This document shows positions 22,991 to 34,903 of a stretch of 64,000 nucleotides of DNA, piece by piece. The stretch is taken from the NCBI GenBank assembly GCA_015680685.1, contig MNCI01002026.1, forward strand, positions 1 to 64,000. The letters are read 5' to 3'. A program made the translations under genes and the position numbers. Each line of letters opens with the position of its first letter. Position 1 is the stretch's first letter. The notes below the pieces were generated by a model that was not told the DNA's origin, did no database searches, and worked only from the letters and a program-made list of their open reading frames with translations. Source of the DNA: Gnetum montanum (lineage: Eukaryota > Streptophyta > Gnetopsida > Gnetales > Gnetaceae).

Positions 22991-25900
22991 GGTTATATAG
23001 GCTTAAAGAAGTATTTTTCTATTTAAGTGCCTACGTAACTTATGTTAGGGCTATTGCCAGATCTTTACTGTTAGGTGTATGCTTGTTAATGGTTACTTGG
23101 TCCATTGGGCCCAACAATTTTATCTCATGTGTGGCTGGTTTGACGTTCTCTTCCATAATTGTTGATTTGGATGCATCATGTATTCCCAATGATTCTCCCT
23201 TAGTTTTTGGTTCATTAGTAGGTGATGCCATGGGTATTGCACTTAATGGAGTAGGCTTGGGGGGTCCCAAGGTGAGCTGTTAACGTTCCTTCTCCAATCA
23301 TTCTCATGTGAGCCTATCTGCCAGGCGTTCCCGCATGTGGCATAGGGGAACATTTGGTTTCTGAACATCTAGTTGCTCTGGAACCCATATGACGTATGAA
23401 GTATGATGGGGTTGTGATTGGATGGTTGAAGGTGGTTGAATGTCAAGCTGCCTAGGTGCTCTAACAACGTACGGGGTTGGTTTATTTTGTGTTTGCAGGG
23501 TGGAAGGTTGACGATTATCAGGATATTTGGGTATCCTGACAACATACGAAGTTGGTCTAGTTGGTGGTTATTCCTCCATAGTTGCGACCATAGGTGGCAT
23601 TCGGACTACATAGGGAGCAGGCCAGGTAGGAGGTTGCGTGTTTGCAGTAGTAGTGGTGGGAGGTACACACACCACGTATGGTTTTGGTGGTATGGTAGAT
23701 GCTGCCACCACGGGGGGTATCTAGATGACATAGGATCTTTGGGGGGTAGGTGAGTTACATGGAGAGTATGATGATTGAGGTGCAGGTGTTTGTGGAGTAG
23801 GAGAAATATGAACTACAAATGGTCTCTTAGGTATTTGTTGTTCATTATCTGAATAAATAGTGTTAATCCTAGGCACTTCTCGTTCATTGTCCAAGTGGAT
23901 AGTGTTAATTACATATGGAGCTTCCTTAGTATTTAGAGGATCCTTATATATGCCCATGGCCTGGTTTTGTGGTTTGACCGGGTTGGCCTCATCAAAAGTG
24001 ATCTGACCTCTGTCGATCATCCATTGGATATCTTGTTTCAAGGTGAAACAATAGTTAGTGCCATGCCCATTGAATTGATGATAATCACAAAAGCCGTCTA
24101 TTCTAAAGCCCCTTGGAACTGGGGGTTCATCTGGCATTGCTAAGCTTGGGCTCTCTACCAATTGACAGAATCGATCATGTCTTTGGATTGCTGCGGGGGA
24201 CAATTGTTTATTTTTCATTAACCTGGCCTTCAAGAGTTGGTCAAATAATTGTGAGTGTTTCATGGGTAACAGTGTGTATTGAGAGGGGTCCCTCCTCTCA
24301 AAGTTTCTTGCATGACCTAGCATAGGATTTTGTGATGCAGACAGTTTGGGTGCAGTAGCGGGAGCATGTCTAGCATAGTTAGTAGGGGCAGTAGGTGGTT
24401 TACCTTGTTGTCCCGTAATCGTTTGTTGTGTTTCCACTACTACTGCTATAGTTTCCTTAGCCTTTTCTTTGTCCTTCTTATTATGTTGGTTTTTAAAGGC
24501 TAAATAGGCGAGGTCATGGCTATTTTGGGCTACCTCTTCTATATTCTTTATTTGTACAAATGCTTGGCTAAGAGTGCATGTGTTAAGGTAGTATAATTTG
24601 GACTTCACAAAATCATTAACATCCCCTTTAAGAATAGTGAGGAGATAAGTCTCCGGAATTGGCTTATGAAGCTCATTGAGGGCAACACTCCACCATTGAA
24701 TAAATTTTTGAACAGGTTCAAGCGGTGCTTACTTGACCTGCATGAGGCTGTCAAGTGTTGCTTCAGGATTCAAGTTATACTTGAACCTAGTAATGAATTG
24801 GTGTAATAAATCTTCTAGCAAAGATATTGATTTTTGGGGCAAAGCTCGATACTAGTCAACTGCTCTCCCTATGAGGGACATGGGAAACACTTGCAAAATG
24901 GCATGTGGCCATGCTTGAAGTAACACACATTCTAATCTAAACGTTATAAGATGGGCGTTGGGGTCTATCTCCCCATTGTACTTGGTTAACGTGGAAGGAA
25001 ACACCCTTAGCTAACGTCAAAGGTGAAACCGAAGAGCTGATAGGGTCATCTTGGTAGAAATCCACTATCTTAAGCTCTTCGTCGGTAGCTATTTTGAGGT
25101 GCTTGACCTCATCAGTTAGCTCCTACATCAGCTTTTTGGCATCAGCCTAGCCTTGGGAACTAGGTGAGATAGTAGATTGATTATGTTGTGTAGTATACAA
25201 ATTAGATTGTTGTATGGTGAGCTGGAAGGAGGAGAGTTGTGTGGTTGGAGGTTGTGCTTGTGGAATATTCATAGTGGGTGGTACTAAGGGTGGCACATTG
25301 TAGGAAAAGGGTTGTTGTGGTTGTTGTTGTTGTACTTGGGGGATGTTAGTGGGTGGAACCATAGGAGGTGGTATGTTATAGTGAGGGGGTTGATGCGGTT
25401 GGACACCAGTTGCAACCCACTGCCCAGTCACGTTTTGTGTAGGAACACCCTGAACTTGTTGAGTTGAAGTGGTGAAGGGTGCTCCTTGGGTCTGGATTTG
25501 TGGTATGTAGTGTGCGGATGTAGAAGCTGGTATCACATATGGCATCCTGATCACTCAGGATGGGAAGGTCACTCCTATATTATTTTGAGGAGCTTGTTGA
25601 TGGGGTTGTATTTGCAAGAGAGGGGGTAATGTGATGACTGGAGGAATAGTTGCAAGGGGTATATTGAGTTGGGTATCGGTCACCAGGGATATGGGAATAA
25701 GCATGGATGGTTCCTATTGGGGTACATGTGTTTGGGTGATTTTAAATGGCTGGAGGAACATAGTTTCCCCTATGAATGGGTGAAACAGCGGGTTTGAGTA
25801 AGTTTGTGGGCTAAGGGTATGGTATGAATCTTCATGTTCAAACTGAGCTGCAAAATCATCCTCCTCTTCTAATTAAGTATTTTCCACAGACTGGTCTAGA

Positions 25901-26160
25901 GACTGACTCCTTAATAGGAGGAGCTGTAAGATGAGCTCAGAGTAGTGCTCTGGAAGAGGGATGATGTCATACGGGGAGGGGATGAACTCATGTCCTCCCC
26001 TATGAAATAGTTCATATTGTCTCTTAATCTCCATTTCAGTTTGATCAACTGCTAGGCCAGCTTGGACTTTTATGCATATAAAATTATATTGCTCTTTTGT
26101 TATAACATTAAATGAGGGATTTCTTCCTTACAATCTGAGAGACCGGCGAGGTCTCGCCAT
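22991..26160 (-). pseudogene. gag of element A
   Basis: The likely start is the ATG at 26160 (MARPRRSLRL, with an in-frame stop right after). The frame resumes with INFEEF-like acidic segments: YELFHRGGHEFIPSPYD matches YEFMYYNEKEFIPLL in element C. A long Pro/Gln-rich segment covers 25560-25150. A capsid-like (retrotrans_gag) block covers about 25100-24600. The knuckle CDYHQFNGHGTNYC near 24070 has the spacing C-x2-H-x4-H-x4-C, followed by LKQDIQWMIDRG. This knuckle form is typical of Ogre/Tat gag. A proline-rich tail follows to about 23040. Several stops split it. Confidence 0.8.
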
Positions 26161-26334
26161 GGGTTACACTACAGGTAGTGGGATGGTCATGGGGCTAGCG
26201 GTATCTGTAATGGGCTTGCTTGAAATGTTAGTATTCACGGTATTTATGGTGAAAAGGTCATAAATGTAACATGGTGGAAAGGACACAGTGTCAGGGCATA
26301 CAGGTGAGGATTTGGCCAAGTATGAAATGGGTGT

Positions 26335-26765
26335 GCTTATCAGCGTACACCCAAGTTGGCAGCGTGCGGCTTGTTTGTACAGCGTGTGGACTGGGCCCCA
26401 GTGTATAGGCTTTAGCAACCAGCGTACAAAAAATGGTCACAGCATGTAGATAAGGTCTACAACGTGTAGAAATTTGGCAGCGTGTAGATAGGGTCTATAG
26501 CGTGCAGAAACTGGGCAGTGTGTAGACAGGGTCTACATCGTGCAAAAACTAGTCACAACATGTAGAAACTAGGCAGCGTGTAGACAGGGTCTACAACGTG
26601 TAGAAATTAGGCAGCATGTAGATAGGGTCTACAGCATGCAAAAACTGTGGCAGCATGTAGACAGGGTCTACAGCATATGGTTAAGCTATGGCAGCGTGTA
26701 GACAAGGTCTACAGCGTACGGGTAAGCTATGGTAGTGTGTAGACACTCAGATTGCTATGGAACAG
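26335..26765 (-). repeat. 38-bp minisatellite in the 5' leader of element A
   Basis: On the + strand, the word GGCAGCGTGTAGACAGGGTC followed by TACAGCGTGCAGAAACTG repeats about ten times with a period of 37-38 bases. Each unit contains the inverted repeat GTAGAC-AGG-GTCTAC, so the RNA would form serial hairpins. It fills most of the leader between the primer-binding site (26895) and the gag ATG (26160). Confidence 0.85.
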
Positions 26766-26894
26766 GACACATATTCAGAGAGTGATGAAGTCATATTTAA
26801 TGTTGATGCAATGTAAATCTGAGAAAACCAGGTAGTAGATCGGAAGCACAGGGGGTGTGTGTATGAGATCAGGGTAGATTTAAACCATTTTAGG

Positions 26895-26911
26895 CCCTCC
26901 TTCTAGTGTCA
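26895..26911 (-). promoter_or_regulatory. primer-binding site of element A
   Basis: Five bases inside the 5' LTR, the minus strand reads TGACACTAGAAGGAGGG. Element C has TGGCACTATAAGGAGG six bases after its 5' LTR. The consensus TGGCACTAGAAGGAGGG begins with the TGG complement of a tRNA CCA end. I do not recognise the tRNA. It is not the initiator-Met or the Asp-type site used by element D. Confidence 0.75.
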
Positions 26912-26916
26912 TTTTC

Positions 26917-28162
26917 TATGCTTTCTGAAATCATTAGTGCACAGTTGGAATGAAACAGACACCGAGAGGTCCACAAACAGGTACAGAAGACTCTACCTTC
27001 ACATGAGGGTGAGCTGGAATTGGCGAAGGTAGAGTACCTTGGGTGGTCTGCAAGTAGATTAGACAAGGATTTCCCCAACATACACTAATGTGCAATACAT
27101 TGGATTATGTGTAAACAACATAATAAATGTAAACTAGAACGTGAAACGTGCAGGGATGTAAATGGGAGATAGACAAAAACGAATGAAAACTGTAACAAAT
27201 CTTAGCAAAAAAAATGTAGCAATATTATTGCATGATGAAAATTACAATGCACCGGTCTAAACACAGTTGTGGATCTAACATAAGGTAGACGAAGAGCCCT
27301 GGTGGACGCAAAGGGATGATGGTATGTTGCTCTTGGCTATAGGAACAGTGTGAAGGCTGTATGCTCAGTGTGCAAGATTGGTGTTCTAATTTGCTAAGTG
27401 TTCTCTGGTTTTTTGTCTCTGGTTTGCCCAAAATTGCCAACCTTGATCTAGTGAAAAATTGGGGTTTTTATGAGGTTTTTTTGAGTGTCGGATTCAAATT
27501 TGGATAGGTATGAGTGGCTGTGGGATGCTTAAATTTCAGATCGGGTGACATGTGGAGCGTTGATCGAGTGCGAAAGAATAAAACTTTACAAGTTTACAAC
27601 ATGAACCATGCCAGTGTGTACATGCTAGGCGTATACGCTGGGCATACACGTTCCACACACTGGATAGCATGTGGACAAGCATGAAGAATTCCTGATCAAA
27701 TTTTAAACTGTGGAGCTATTTTGCCCCTGGATCTCAATGTCTAATGTCCCAAGGATGCAGTTTGTTGAATTTAGGCTCATTTGGACTAATCTGACATGGT
27801 TCTGGAGGACCTCCATTGATGTACACTATGCTACATGCTGGATGGTGCATGTTGGGCGTACACACTAGGCATACATGCTAGGCATACACACTGGTTGTAC
27901 ACTGTAGACATACACGCTGGGCGTGTATGCTGGGTGTACACGTTGGGTGTGCAGGATGCATGCCTAGTGGAAACCAAGTATTTTGGGCTCAAAAGTTTGG
28001 TAGGGTTCGATGCCAGATGTTGCCGTAGTCTGCTGTGGATCTTGGGGAACCATTTCTTGCTTGGTTCAACTCCGTCTGAAGCTTCAATCATGTTGGAGAG
28101 CATCATGACCTAGCTTGATTCTTGTCAGAGAAGTACTAAGCTTAGAAATTTGTGGTGTTTCA
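26917..28162 (-). repeat. 5' LTR of element A
   Basis: It is the partner of 9875-11167. The terminal dinucleotide is mutated on one side (TATGCT on the + strand where the other copy has TGTGCT). It ends GTGGTGTTTCA. It is followed immediately by the CTAGT duplication. The block 27134-27254 is nearly identical to 10095-10214 in the other LTR, while the remainder differs much more. Confidence 0.9.
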
Positions 28163-28167
28163 CTAGT
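28163..28167. repeat. target site duplication CTAGT, right copy (element A)
   Basis: Exact match to 9870-9874. Joining the flanks restores a continuous element B sequence. Confidence 0.9.
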
Positions 28168-31098
28168 CTCTCTCCCAATGCACTATTTTTGAAAAATGGA
28201 ATTGTGATCAAAACTTACAAAATTTGACAATACAAATTCCACCAAAACCTAAATGCCCATCTCTAAACCCTAGTTATCCATTTAGTACACCATAACTCTA
28301 AGTGCACTAAAGTGCAAATAGGGGAAAATCTCTTCCACATTGTGATTGGTGAAAGTTAAGATCAAAATTCAAAATTTTAAATTTTTGGGTTATAGGCCCC
28401 ACTATACATCCTCACTTTTGGCCTAAAAATTACATCAACATTAAATTTTAAGCACTTTTGACACTTAGAAAAATAATCAAGCCTTAAATCCTATGCATCC
28501 ATGTTGATTATATCATGTCTAGCATGGATACATGCATCTCACTTCATAAAACCATTAAAAATATAACTTTTTTACCATTTAGTAGCCAAAACCTAGCTTT
28601 TTCAACCCTTGGCTCCCAAAAGGGATTAGACATGGACAAGAATAGACAACATGGGTTTCCATGCTAGGGCAACATTGCCCAACATATAATAAGGGTGGTA
28701 ACACCCATTCTTACCTACCAACACGCATCTAGTCCAAGTTAGACCCATGAAGTGATCCAACATAACCTAGAACCCCTCCAAGCATTCCTGGAAAGCCTGC
28801 AACCTCACCAAAGCTAGTCAAAAGTGGTTGAAATATTGGGATTTGCTGGTTCCACACTAAGGGTGGCCTCATCCACGCTGAGCATCCTAGCCCCATCATG
28901 GATGAATGAGGGGGGAGACCAAGCTTACATAAATTGACTACCTAGTAGCCATATTTCAAAGCCTAGTACCCCCTCATAGCCTCCGATAGCTTAGAATGAT
29001 CCTTAAACAAGTTGATTGCTGATACATAGNCCCCCCCTCCCCACTCCATGTTGCCCAATATGGATCTAGCAAGGAAACCTAGGGCATATGGAAGAAAACT
29101 TAAGTTATAATCCAAAATAGCCAAATAACCTACTCTGTTGATCCCTAGACCCTACTAGAATCCTATGGAGCTTCCAAAGATCTTAAAAGTAGTAAAAAAT
29201 GGCACAAGACTATCATCCCCCTTGGATTCACACTAGAGCCATCGTTCCCACTATGGAAGAAGAGGGGAAGATTGCATAAGACACCTAGGAGCCTCCAAAC
29301 TTGTAGATCTTGATGCCAAGCATCGACCATTGAAATTGACAACCCTAGAGGCTGACATGCATGGTTGATTGGCTATTAAAGTAACCTAGATCTGACTCTT
29401 TTGGTTCTTCCATACTAGGGGAGACCTCCTCCACACTAGCCAACATGGAAACAATGTGGATGGAGTTAAGAAGGTCAATGTGGAGTTGTAGATGTAAATA
29501 AAATAAAATAAGAAAACTATGTCAAACTAACTAGTACTAACACCAAAACCTTTATAGCCTTTCTGGTACTCACAAGAATGCCAAAAATCAACTCCCTAAG
29601 ATTCTTCAACATTAAGAAAGACCTCATCCATCCTAAGCATCCTAGTCCTACCATGGATGGAAAGGGAAATACAAAACTATTGCAGTTTGACTTCCAGAAG
29701 TAACCTAATCCTTCAGAAGCTGCTAGACTTATAGAACTCACATGAAATAACCAAAACTAGACCTCCTTGGACTCTCCATGCTAAGGAGGATCCTATCCAT
29801 GTTGAGCATCCTAGCACCAACATGGAAAGAAGGGGGAAATCCTAAAAACCATCTTACATCCCTTAAAATCACCAAATTTCAACTCTTAGCATTGATAGTT
29901 AACAATAGTAATCATGTACACACATATGCATAACCAAACCTATCAAAAATAATAAAAAGCATAGCCCCCTAGTTCCTCCATGTTGGGAGCCACATCTTCC
30001 ATGCTAGTTAACATGGAAGTAGGGGGGAAAATTTAGGGGGACTCAAACATAGCCTTTAGATACATCAAATGGACAATAAGAAGCCTAGTGTGTGTTCTAG
30101 GATCCTATCTACTCTTCCTAGAATTCTTAGACTCTCCAAAATTAGTCATGAATGGAAAGAAACACTTTTTGCCCAATCTTTCACACTAAGAATAAGAATA
30201 CCAATGTGGAAGAAATGGTAAAACATAAAAAACCACTTAACAACCATTAAAATGACCATGTTTTAACACCAAGTACTAGCAACCTTAGAAACCCACACAC
30301 ATGGATAGGAATAACAGAAAATGACAACACGAAGGATCCCTTGGTTCTTCAATGCCAAGCTACCTCTTCTATGTTGGCTAGTGTGGAAGTAAGGGAAACT
30401 TTGGGGGATCTCAAAAATGGCCTTTGTATAGCTCAGGTAGATACTCTATAACCTTACATGAACCCTAAGACTAGTTTTACACCTTCTAGAGACCTAAAAC
30501 CCTATAAAAGTGACTCCAAATGGCTAAAAAGATAATCTTCCCAATCTTCCACACTAATCATATCATCCCCAGTGTGGAAGAAAGGGGTAAGCTCAAAAGC
30601 CATCTAAAAAGCCTCCATAGTAACTAGTTCTAACCCTAAACCCTAGTCCTCAACTCCAGTAATCCCAAAAGCACACATTGATGATCAAGGCCAAAATTGG
30701 TCTAGATCTAACATTTGTGATGCTTCCACACTAAGGAACCTCCCATCCATGCTAGCTAGCATGGAGACTAAGAGGGGGGGCTCATTTGGAGCTCATAGAT
30801 ACCTTAGATTGACATCAAATGATTTTGCATGCGCATGAGGATCCTATTAGCATCCATTGAAGCCTTCAAACTTTAGAAAAATGATTCTAAATGGCCAACA
30901 AGCTATTCCCCCTAGTCTTCCACATTGAGTACCCAAGACTTAGTGTGAAGGAAAGGGGGAAGCCCAAAGAATGCTTAGGAACACTCAAAACTACCAAATT
31001 TTGACCTAGAGCCCTAGCTATTAATCCTAACAACTCTGAGAGCTAACATGCACATTCGATTATAAGTCAGATTGGCCTAGATTTGGGATTCTTACTCC
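28168..31098. repeat. ~187-bp tandem hairpin array of element B, left part
   Basis: After about 700 bases of unremarkable spacer, a diverged tandem repeat begins near 28,855. Each unit carries an imperfect inverted repeat of the form TCTTCCACACTAG ... CTAGTGTGGAAGAA followed by a GGGGG run. Units start near 28871, 29040, 29230, 29410, 29600, 29765, 29975, 30180, 30345, 30540, 30722, 30910 and 31092. The mean spacing is about 185 bases. One unit holds the perfect palindrome CCATGCTAGCTAGCATGG near 30748. There is no coding potential. An N sits at 29030. It occupies the same place, between the antisense gene and pol, as the AGCGTGCAG repeats of element A. Confidence 0.8.
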
Positions 31099-31103
31099 AT
31101 CCA
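31099..31103. repeat. target site duplication ATCCA, left copy (element D)
   Basis: ATCCA precedes the TGATGAG end of the left LTR and is repeated exactly at 38239-38243. The insertion interrupts one hairpin unit of the element B array. Confidence 0.9.
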
Positions 31104-31936
31104 TGATGAGTGATGAGGTACCCCTACACTCAACCATACAAATATGAGCATCTCACACATGATCCAGTCAAACTCTAAGGACTAAGTGCTTACATGCCCT
31201 AATGGAACAATTAAGGTTAATCAATCATTTTCTTCCCAAACTTATTTGTATTGTCATAGTTGTATGGTTAAGTATGTATAAGGTGTATAATTTTTATGTC
31301 TTTTATCTTTTTAACGCCTTACGCTAAGAGGGAAGGGTGAAGAGACTAAGTGACTAACTATTCGCTAACTAAATTCTAATTTTCCTAGCACCAGTATCTG
31401 TTCCCACTTACTACACACACCTTGAACCAATGAAACGCTACTAGGATTATCAAACGCTACTCGTTACTAGGTTACCAAGCCTTACACACGTGCTCGAAGC
31501 AGTTATACTGAATGCACTTAAATAGGAGATTCAAGGGTTGAGAGAGATTAATTATCTAAGAAAGCATTTAAACATTTAACAGTAATTACATCCTATTTAG
31601 CTTAGTCCACATGTTGCAAGGTTTATCAAAAAGTTTGTCTTTATCGCCGTACACAAATGTGTGCTTAGGTACAATTTGCTCAAATAAAGATCCGTTCACT
31701 TTGAAGCTCCTACTACAGGCACATGGAAATTATTCTAACTCTGGAATGGTAAAACTGCTATAGTTTGGCTAAGGGTCTAGATCTAGATGAGTGAAACAAG
31801 GGAAAGTCACCTCTTATTTATAGAATTGGCAATGGGCTGCGATATCGCATACGCGATATTGAAAGGGTTGACACGATATCGTGGACATGATATCATGTAC
31901 ATGATATCACGGTCGATGCGATATTGCAGCTCATCA
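31104..31936 (-). repeat. 3' LTR of element D
   Basis: It ends TGATGAG...CTCATCA. Near its sense-strand start (31840-31930) it holds serial palindromes ATGATATCATG, ACGATATCGT and GCGATATCGC. The partner LTR has fewer of them, which explains its 62-bp shorter length. A TATA box on the minus strand (CTATAAATAAGAGG) lies near 31815-31828, just downstream of the palindromes. Confidence 0.9.
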
Positions 31937-31950
31937 TACCCCCATGACTA
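31937..31950 (-). promoter_or_regulatory. polypurine tract of element D
   Basis: The minus strand reads AGTCATGGGGGTA up to the 3' LTR. The core GTCATGGGGG recurs at about 32500, 33797 and 35213, so further priming-like sites lie inside the element. Confidence 0.7.
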
Positions 31951-33780
31951 AATGAAAACTTGTCCTCGATTTCCTTACAAAATATTGGGAAGGTATGGGA
32001 TTATTGACTTGCATGAGACTAATGGTAGATGGGTGACATGTGAACAGATCATCGTTACAATACATGATAAAATTAGTATTCATGACAACAAGAGTGAACA
32101 CTAAACACATTTGACATCTAGCCTTATTTGACAACTAAGAGAGAAGAGAGAAGAAAGAGATAAAAGAAGAGGTTTGTTGCTATCGACACTAAGATTGCAC
32201 TTTTCATTATCCATCCATAAGCACATCATCAATCTTGTTCCCTACATAACTGCTCCAACATTAGTCCATTCCAAGTGTTTCCTCTATATCCAATCTATTT
32301 TTGTATGATTACCATCTACATACACAACACAATCTAATATTAGCAAGGGTAAATGAATCACAATGCAGTTAATACCTTGTCTCAGTGTAATGTATATTGG
32401 CTAAGTTGTGATATGGCTAATGCAGATATGGAGATATAATACTAGTGATTACTTGAGGTGTAGGGCTTAAGAGAAAATTAAAAAAATCTAAAAAATTGGA
32501 CCAGGACCCCCATGACTAAGAGCGAACCTCCAGTAGCGAGAGAATGGAAAAAAGAGAAGGAATAAGAAAGATGGAGAAAAAAAACAATAGCAACGCCAAT
32601 AAAATGGATGTCGAAGATGGAGATGAGCAAAATAAATGGTGATTGCAAAAAAATTTAAGGGAAAGAAATTAATGGATGCACCAAATAGGAATGCTATTGG
32701 GTCCTCCCCAAAGTAGGCTCATGCCCTTAATTCCCTGACAATCCCACATTCAAAGAGTCCATAGGCTCTAGAAATGTCATTTGGAAGAAATAGTTAAAGT
32801 CTTAACCACAAGAGTTTACCAAAAATAAAACAATGCATCCACCAAAATATGGACTATTGATACAATCAGCAATGAGGTGATAAATGGAGAAAGAAGGATG
32901 GAAAGAAAAGAATGGAATGGAATCTCAGGAACAAGGTGGTGTATAGCCCCTTGTGTATTAATGGTTAATGTGACTTAGTAGATCCCATTCCAAATCTGGC
33001 CTCAAACAGTCCACATCTAGTGACTTCGCATTAATACATTTGGCCCATCCATCCACTTGATGTAACAAGAATGCCTTCACCAAAGAGTCACCACCATTCC
33101 AATGAAACAAAAGAGGATAACATGATTATTTTAGTTCCATAACCATTGCTTGTAGTCTAGTTGATTATTTTGTCTAAGGGGTGTTCTTTGAATTCTCACT
33201 ATTTTTTTTTGTGAGAACCACACCATGCAAAGACTTATTATTTTTATTAGCTCAACTTCCTGATAATGGAGCGATGTAGGAATGGTAAGGAAAACTCAAG
33301 AACAAAACATCCAAGTACCCAAGAGAATGGCCAACACAAGTGCATCAAATCCTCTTGAAGTCACACCCTTTTCAGTCCTTGAGTCCTTCCTTAGTTTGAG
33401 AAATGCCTAGTCACCAATTCGTTGATAGTTCTTACTATTGAGAAATGGATTGTATAGTTCCAAGCTAAGAGAGACCATAGAAATATATGGATGCATGGGT
33501 GATGTGGACTCATTTCCTATTATATCAAAAGAACCATACCAAAATATCAACATCATAACTTAAAGGTAAAAACCAAACATTAACAATCAATAGAATATAG
33601 TTCATACTATCATTAGGAGCACTTATTGGGTGAAAAACCTTAACAAAATAAATAATCATACAAATAAATGAAAAAAGTATGAATGATGTTTTAGAAAAAA
33701 AACAAGAAAAGTTAAAGAAATTTGCAAAAAAAAAATGTGTAAAACAAAAACTTAAAAAGGAAGTAAGGGCCTCGATTGAT
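31951..33780 (-). other. non-coding 3' region of element D
   Basis: Nothing on either strand resembles RT, RNase H, integrase or an Athila envelope-like frame. A 65-codon open frame at 31934-32134 has no recognisable content. The region is A-rich with many polypurine runs on the + strand. Confidence 0.6.
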
Positions 33781-34640
33781 CAACATAGGTGTCCATCTCC
33801 CCCATGACTGAGTTGGAAGGGGAAGATCCGAAATAATGAGTGAGGTCATCCTCTCTCCAATGTGTTATGTGCATAGACCATTCTAGATTCATGATAGGAT
33901 TTGGTCTATTACACACAAACTAGTATTCTCCTATCGGAGAACTCATTTGAATTTTCTAAGAGTTTTCAACTTCCCTCAATTAGTGGTTTTAGATTAAGGG
34001 TTGGAAGTTGGTGACACTCATACTCTAGTGCATCTATGCTTTTGATGTGTGTGCACATTTTTCCCTCAATTAGTTCTATGCATATTGGTGAGTTACTCTC
34101 TTGGTTAGCTATCAACGACTGAGTATTTTCTTGTTGTGTGGTTGCTACATATAGGCACCTTTGTATGTTAACCTCTGGTGCACATCAGTTGCATATAGGC
34201 AATGCTAAACATTCCTATACACAATCACACCCTATATCATTGTATGTGATCCATGGAACTTTCTACTTTTCAATATTCCCACAAGTGTTTTCCTTAGATA
34301 TTTCTAGGGAAAGCTTGTGGATTCCTAGGCATGCATTCATGGTACTTAGCCCTGTCCTTCCCATTATTATTGGGAAGTCACCTTTGTCATTGTTGACTTG
34401 TATCACTAGGAAATCAGTTGGGTATGGCCAACCATACACAGTGGTAATGATGTCCTCCACCAGTCCCAACGGAATGGTGATGGACTGGTCAGCTAGCTCT
34501 AAGAAAATATTACTCTTCTTCAGTGGAGGTAGGTTCCAGGCTTTATACATTTCTTGCGATATCAAGTTGACTCTAGAACTTGAGTTTAGAAGAGCTTTAC
34601 AAGGTTCATTCCCAGCAACTTGGAGATAAATTAAAGGACT
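33781..34640 (-). pseudogene. protease and linker of element D
   Basis: A retropepsin-like segment reads leftwards. The active-site region is LLNSSSRVNLISQEMYKAW near 34565, where Asn and Ser stand in place of the expected Asp and Gly. LELADQSITIPLGLVEDII, FLVIQVNND and FPIIMGRTGLSTMNA follow. This matches the protease style of Athila/Tat elements. Downstream is a diverged linker (QLPTLNLKPL near 33990) of the sort that precedes RT in Athila pol, but RT never follows. Catalytically dead and truncated. Confidence 0.75.
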
Positions 34641-34816
34641 TCTAGGATCAGAGAATTTCCTAGGAAGATGGCCCTCCTTGATCTAGTTAGTGAGGGAATG
34701 TGTTAACATAAGCGTGTGCATTGAGCTCTATTGTTGGTTTGAAGGGAGCTTCGAAGCCTTATTTGATGGAGGAACGTTCGGAGGCTCAACCGCTTGTGGT
34801 TGTGAGAGCTTGTTTG

Positions 34817-34903
34817 TACTATTGGTTCTGAAGAAAGATCTTCTTCTTGTATGGTTGTCNTACTATTGGTTCTGAAGAAAGATCTTCTTCTTGTATGGTT
34901 GTC
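34817..34903. repeat. identical 43-bp copies flanking a single N (assembly join)
   Basis: 34817-34859 and 34861-34903 are identical with only N (34860) between. This is the same signature and the same length as at 3802-3892. It is an unmerged contig overlap and not a biological duplication. Confidence 0.8.

Larger units (their letters stand above)
9875..28162 (-). mobile_element. Element A: complete 18.3-kb Tat/Ogre-like Ty3/gypsy retrotransposon
   Basis: It has two LTRs of about 1.25-1.29 kb, a 5-bp target duplication (CTAGT), a primer-binding site next to the right LTR and a polypurine tract next to the left LTR, so it reads on the minus strand. Sense order is 5' LTR, minisatellite leader, gag, protease, convergent antisense gene, repeat spacer, RT, two RNase H domains, integrase, 37-bp minisatellite, PPT, 3' LTR. 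Dual RNase H and the C-x2-H-x4-H-x4-C gag knuckle are features of the Tat/Ogre branch. The length is of Ogre scale. The LTRs differ at roughly one base in ten by eye, largely by transitions, and the genes carry several stops and shifts, so the copy is old and inactive. Confidence 0.9.

Noticed and set aside
27831-28113. Overlapping open frames on both strands at the LTR end
   Set aside because: Both copies of the LTR show them, but they are encoded by the GCGTACACGC minisatellite and differ in content between the copies.
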